Assembly: GCA_964385045.1 (NCBI GenBank)
Contig: CAYLNM010000091.1
Span: 1 to 17,829 of the forward strand
Source: CAYLNM01 sp964385045
GTDB lineage: Bacteria > Planctomycetota > Phycisphaerae > Phycisphaerales > SM1A02
Direction: 5' to 3'
DNA: 17,829 bases
The notes under the pieces are model-generated. The model ran no database searches. It was given only the letters and a program-made list of their open reading frames with translations, and was not told the DNA's origin. Both the position numbers and the translations under genes were made by a program. This document shows positions 14,164 through 17,829 of this stretch, piece by piece. Positions within the stretch are counted from its first letter, which is position 1. The number at the start of each line of letters is the position of its first letter.

Positions 14164-15627
14164 ATGGACGCCTTCAGCGAGCCATCCCCACCCGCCGGCG
14201 ATGGTGCCGACGCCTCGGCCCGCGACGTCGTCGTGGTCGGAGGCGGCATCGTCGGGCTCGCCGTCGCCTGGCGGCTGGCGGAGGCGCGCCCGGACCTCCG
14301 GCTCGCGGTGCTCGAGAAGGAGTCGCGCCTCGCCGCGCACCAGACCGGACGCAACTCCGGCGTCGTGCACTCCGGGATCTACTACCGGCCGGGATCGCTC
14401 AAGGCGACGCTGTGCCGGGCCGGCCGCCTCGCCCTCGCCGAGCTCGCCGCCCGCCACGACCTGCCCTACGACCGCTGCGGGAAGGTGATCGTGGCGGTCG
14501 ACGAGGAGGAGGCGGCCCGACTGCCGTCGCTGCTCGAGCGGGGACGCGCCAACGGCGTCGCCTGCCGGCCGATCGGACGCGACGAGCTGCGGGCCCGCGA
14601 GCCCCACGTCGCGGGCCGCGCAGCGATCGAGGTCCAGGACACCGGCATCGTCGACTACGCCGCGGTCTGCGCCCGGCTCGCCGCCTCGCTCCGAGAGCGC
14701 GGTCACGCCGTGATCACCGGGGCCGCGGTGACGTCCATCGCCGGCGCGAGCGGTGGACAGCGGATTCGCACGCGGGACGGCCGCACGTGGGAGGCGCGGA
14801 TCGTGGTGACCTGCGGCGGACTGCAGGCCGACCGAGTCGCCCGCCTCGCCGGCGCTCGTCCCCGCGTGCGCATCGTGCCCTTCCGCGGCGAGTACCACGT
14901 GCTGCGACCGGAGGCGGAGCACCTGTGCCGGCACCTGATCTATCCGATGCCCGATCCCGCCCTGCCGTTCCTCGGCGTGCACCTCACGCGGATGGTCCGC
15001 GGCGGCGTCGAGTGCGGCCCCAACGCGGTCCTCGCCCTCGCCCGCGAGGGCTACCGACACCGCGACGTCTCGCTCCGCGACCTCGGCGCCATGGCCGCCT
15101 TTCCCGGCTTCCACCGACTGCTTCGCCGGCACTGGCGGACCGGGATCGACGAGCTACGGCGGAGCCTGTCCCGACCGCGGCTCGCCCGCGACCTGCGGCG
15201 GCTGGTGCCGGAGCTTCGCGAGGGCGACCTGCGACCGGCCCCGGCGGGCGTGCGGGCCCAGGCCGTGTCGGTCGACGGCCGTCTGGTCGACGACTTCGTG
15301 ATCGAGGAGACCGCGGCCGGCGTGCACGTCCTCAACGCACCCTCCCCCGCCGCGACCGCATCGCTGGCGATCGGACGCCTCGTCGCCGACCGAGCCGACG
15401 CCCGGCTGCCGCCCCGCCGGTCCGCGGCGTCGTCGTCGATCACCGCGGCGGCGGCCGCCCCCGTCACGTCCCGGCCCGCATCGCCCGCTCCGGCGTCGCC
15501 CTCGCGCCGCCTCTGCGACCGCGCGGACGGCCCGGCATCGCCCCCGCCCGATCGCTCCCCGCCTCGCCCCGCCTCCACCGATCCGCCGACGGAGGCTGAT
15601 CCGAACCGTCCTTCGTCCGTAGCATGA
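14164..15627 (+). CDS. lhgO: L-2-hydroxyglutarate oxidase/dehydrogenase-like FAD protein
   Basis: A flavoprotein of the DAO/LhgO family, 487 aa, expected to oxidise L-2-hydroxyglutarate to 2-oxoglutarate and pass electrons to oxygen or the quinone pool. The Rossmann FAD motif is VVVVGGGIVG (22-31). The LhgO hallmark HQTGRNSGVVHSGIYY is at 59-74. PFRGEYHVL (239-247), PFLGVHLTR (268-276) and GPNAVLA (285-291) follow, and the C-terminal flavin-contact GVRAQAV...GRLVDDFVI is at 362-380, then LNAPSPAATASLAIG (390-404). The catalytic part ends near residue 412. The last ~75 residues are a Pro/Ser/Ala-rich tail not typical of the family. The ATG at 14164 gives a short leader before the FAD motif; the frame extends upstream, but that DNA is non-coding repeat. 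Preceded by the repeat-rich gap. Confidence 0.9.
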   Translation: MDAFSEPSPPAGDGADASARDVVVVGGGIVGLAVAWRLAEARPDLRLAVLEKESRLAAHQTGRNSGVVHSGIYYRPGSLKATLCRAGRLALAELAARHDLPYDRCGKVIVAVDEEEAARLPSLLERGRANGVACRPIGRDELRAREPHVAGRAAIEVQDTGIVDYAAVCARLAASLRERGHAVITGAAVTSIAGASGGQRIRTRDGRTWEARIVVTCGGLQADRVARLAGARPRVRIVPFRGEYHVLRPEAEHLCRHLIYPMPDPALPFLGVHLTRMVRGGVECGPNAVLALAREGYRHRDVSLRDLGAMAAFPGFHRLLRRHWRTGIDELRRSLSRPRLARDLRRLVPELREGDLRPAPAGVRAQAVSVDGRLVDDFVIEETAAGVHVLNAPSPAATASLAIGRLVADRADARLPPRRSAASSSITAAAAAPVTSRPASPAPASPSRRLCDRADGPASPPPDRSPPRPASTDPPTEADPNRPSSVA

Positions 15628-15862
15628 ACCGTGCCGGCCACCCTGGGACGTCCCGGGGGAAGGCTTCCGGACGCCCTCCCCGCCCTCCCCGCGCTCCCTG
15701 CCCCCCCCGACGCCGCCGGCACGCGGAAGCCGGCGCCGGCTCGTGCCGCCCCCGGGCGGCGGATCCGACGGCCGGTCCGCCCCTCGGGCCATGCCGCGGG
15801 TCCACCGCGACCTCGCCGACGACCTCGCACTCCCGCTCGCCGAACGTGCCCGGAGTCTGCCC

Positions 15863-17743
15863 ATGCCCACCGCCTCCGCCGCCGACTGGCTGATCCTCGG
15901 CCTGTCGCTCCTGGGGTTCTGCGGCTTCGCGGCCACGGCGTGGTGGGCCCTCGCGTCGGATCGCGGACGAAGGCGACGGCGGTGCCCGCGGTGCTGGTTC
16001 GACATGACCTACACCCAGGGACGGCGGTGCTCGGAGTGCGGCCACGTGGCATCGTCCGAGGAGGCCCTGCACCGTCGCCGGCGGCGTCCGCTCGTCGGCC
16101 TCCTCTCGGTGCTGGGCTGCGCGATCCTCGGGGCCCGCGGACTCGACCACGTGATCGTCGGCGGCTGGGGGCAGTACCTCCCGACGCCGGCACTGGTCGC
16201 GATGCTCGACCACGGGACGCCCGGCGTCCGGGAGGCGGACGCGGAGCTGCGGCGCCGGGCGCGGACCGACCGACTGAGCGACGCGACGTGGCAGCGCCTG
16301 CTCGCGGGGGCGGCCGACGGGTCGCGCGGCGCGGCCGTCGGCACCGACGCATGGATCGGCCGCCACGGCCGCTGGGTGATGGAGGCATGGGGGCGGCTGA
16401 CCGCCGGCGAGGACGCCGCGACGGCGGCCGAGGCCACCGAGACCGTCCTCCGCCTCGCGGCGCAGTATCCCCCCGAGATCGAGCTCGAGCCCCCGGATCG
16501 CTGGCCGGCCGACCGGCCGGTGCCGGTGGGCGTCGTGGTGCGGGAACCGTGGGACGTGCCGCTCCCGATGCGCCTCGTCGCGCACCCGGAGGCCGGACCG
16601 GTCGCCGCGTTCGCCCGCTTCGGGCCGCCGATCCAGCGCCGCAGCTTCACGATCGACCTCGCCGCGATGCCGCCGGGACGGCACGCGGTGCCGATCCGCT
16701 TCGAGATGGCCCGCGCCCTCGCGAGGGGCGGCGCGTGGACCGACGGGGCGGGCGTCGAGGCGACCGCCCGCTTCGAGACCGTGCCCCCCGAGGGGCCTCC
16801 GAACGGGGTGACCGGAACCGGTGATCTCCCCGCCGCGGAGGCGGACGCGGTCGCGAACGCCGCTGCCCGCGACGCCCGCGATCGCGAAGCCCCGCCGCCC
16901 GGGCGCGACGCGTCGGAGGAGACCGACCGCACCTCGCCCGGCGACGGTGTCGCGGGCATGAGCCCGGACGGCGACTCCGGCGCCGGCTCCGACGGAATCG
17001 CCCCCATCGGCGGCTGGCCGCCCGGGGCCTGGCCCCCCGCCGCCCGCGACGAGCCGCCCGAGCGCCGCACGGCCGGCCGCCTCGAGCCGGTCGACGTTCC
17101 CGGCATGGCAGAGCGCATCGCCGACGTCTTCGACCGCGGGGCGATCCAGTGGGAGTATGGGTCGCTCCCGCTCCGGATCACCGTGAACCGCTCGCGAACC
17201 GCCATCCCGAGGCTCGGCCCCGGCGGCCGGTGGCCCGCGGTTCCGGGCGACACCGCCGGACCGGAGCCGATCGACTTCGAGGGGGTGGCGATCGGCATCG
17301 AGGTCGAGGTCCGCCGCAACGGCCGGCTCGGCCGCACCCTCGAGCTGTGGTGGCTCGGCGGGGTGCCGCAGACCACCCCGCCCGCCTGGGACGTCCCGTT
17401 CGTCGACGACTCGGTGCTCGCTCCACCCACCACCCCCGAGGACGTCTGGGAGCTCGTCATCCGCGGCCGCGAGGACCTCGCCCTGCGGGTGCCCGGCGCC
17501 CGCCGCTGGTGGAGCGGGCAATTCACGCGGCCGTTGACCGTTCGGCGTCGGGCCGGCGGCGCGCCGTCCCGAGGCTGGGTTCCCGTGCCGCCGCCCGAGT
17601 CCTCGGAGTCCGAGGAGCCGGCGTCCGTCGAGACGGCCGCCCGGTCCGAGAACCCGCGATCACCGGCCGCCGAGGCTCGCGCCGACGTCCGTCACGGCGA
17701 GCCGGCGGGAAGAGCCGACGACGGGGAGGCGTCCGGTCGCTGA
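15863..17743 (+). CDS. Large zinc-ribbon membrane protein of unknown function
   Basis: A 626-aa protein. The N-terminus has a transmembrane helix (~9-31), a basic RGRRRRR stretch and a zinc ribbon with knuckles CPRC (C41, C44) and CSEC (C56, C59). Another basic run (RRRRRP) precedes a second helix (~77-92). This arrangement places the ribbon in the cytoplasm and the large C-terminal part outside. The C-terminal ~525 residues include a helical part (to ~200), strand-rich segments (~205-310 and ~430-560, for example PVPVGVVVREPWDVPLPMRL), a disordered Pro/Gly/Asp-rich linker (~315-410) and a charged, Ser/Glu-rich tail. No known domain is recognised. The ATG at 15863 has CGGAG with 7-nt spacing and places the helix at the N-terminus; the frame opens earlier, at 15743. 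It begins 235 bp after the flavoprotein stop. Confidence 0.78.
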   Translation: MPTASAADWLILGLSLLGFCGFAATAWWALASDRGRRRRRCPRCWFDMTYTQGRRCSECGHVASSEEALHRRRRRPLVGLLSVLGCAILGARGLDHVIVGGWGQYLPTPALVAMLDHGTPGVREADAELRRRARTDRLSDATWQRLLAGAADGSRGAAVGTDAWIGRHGRWVMEAWGRLTAGEDAATAAEATETVLRLAAQYPPEIELEPPDRWPADRPVPVGVVVREPWDVPLPMRLVAHPEAGPVAAFARFGPPIQRRSFTIDLAAMPPGRHAVPIRFEMARALARGGAWTDGAGVEATARFETVPPEGPPNGVTGTGDLPAAEADAVANAAARDARDREAPPPGRDASEETDRTSPGDGVAGMSPDGDSGAGSDGIAPIGGWPPGAWPPAARDEPPERRTAGRLEPVDVPGMAERIADVFDRGAIQWEYGSLPLRITVNRSRTAIPRLGPGGRWPAVPGDTAGPEPIDFEGVAIGIEVEVRRNGRLGRTLELWWLGGVPQTTPPAWDVPFVDDSVLAPPTTPEDVWELVIRGREDLALRVPGARRWWSGQFTRPLTVRRRAGGAPSRGWVPVPPPESSESEEPASVETAARSENPRSPAAEARADVRHGEPAGRADDGEASGR

Positions 17744-17829
17744 GGACGGCCACGCGAGGCCGTCGGTGCCCCGCCTCGGCCGATCGCCCCCCGCGTCCGC
17801 CTCGGTCCCACCCGTCCCGCCCGTGTCTC

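Noticed and set aside
15743..15862. Earlier start for the large zinc-ribbon protein
   Set aside because: The ATG at 15863 has a well-placed Shine-Dalgarno sequence and puts the first helix at the N-terminus; the extra 40 residues look non-coding.
1..17829. tRNA or rRNA genes
   Set aside because: No T-arm GGTTCGA-type signature with matching acceptor stem, and no rRNA core sequence, was seen on either strand; a covariance-model scan would be decisive.

Overview
The window is very GC-rich DNA (roughly three quarters G+C by eye) that looks like an ordinary chromosomal stretch of a planctomycete, most likely from the Phycisphaerae. Three things point there. An exported repeat protein ends in paired calcium-loop (dockerin-like) motifs of the CPADLDGDG type. 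Three small or medium membrane proteins carry CPxC/C-x-EC zinc ribbons next to transmembrane helices. Ribosome-binding sites are patchy: strong before some genes and absent before others. No phage, transposon, CRISPR array, rRNA or tRNA was seen. Because of the base composition nearly every frame is open, so most long ORFs are shadows. Real genes were picked by family motifs, third-position GC and start signals.

Layout, left to right. (1) The end of queE (queuosine/7-deazaguanine pathway, cut by the window edge) converges on pheA (chorismate mutase-prephenate dehydratase, minus strand), with an 8-bp tandem array between them. (2) A plus-strand run holds two polytopic membrane proteins of unknown function, a YfcE/MJ0936-type metallophosphoesterase and a GNAT acetyltransferase. 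(3) A minus-strand exported protein has seven ~55-residue repeats and a dockerin-like tail, followed by a divergent exported helical-repeat (HEAT-like) protein. (4) A minus-strand class V aminotransferase (isopenicillin-N-epimerase-like) lies divergent from the lexA locus. That locus has a promoter-like sequence overlapped by a perfect inverted repeat, then about 510 bp in which coding character moves between frames, then lexA itself. (5) Two divergent zinc-ribbon membrane proteins follow. (6) An M29 aminopeptidase with a GTG start (minus) is separated from an L-2-hydroxyglutarate-oxidase-like flavoprotein (plus) by 630 bp of non-coding DNA rich in short tandem and direct repeats. (7) A large zinc-ribbon membrane protein of unknown function ends the window.

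Most genes are single transcription units with alternating strands; the only clear candidate operon is the 2603-5851 run. The identified functions are housekeeping: tRNA modification, phenylalanine synthesis, peptide turnover, 2-hydroxyglutarate clearance and SOS control. I do not see a convincing new multi-gene system. The items most worth following are the lexA upstream region, the seven-repeat exported protein, and the two short-period repeat arrays with a nearby 50-bp direct repeat.
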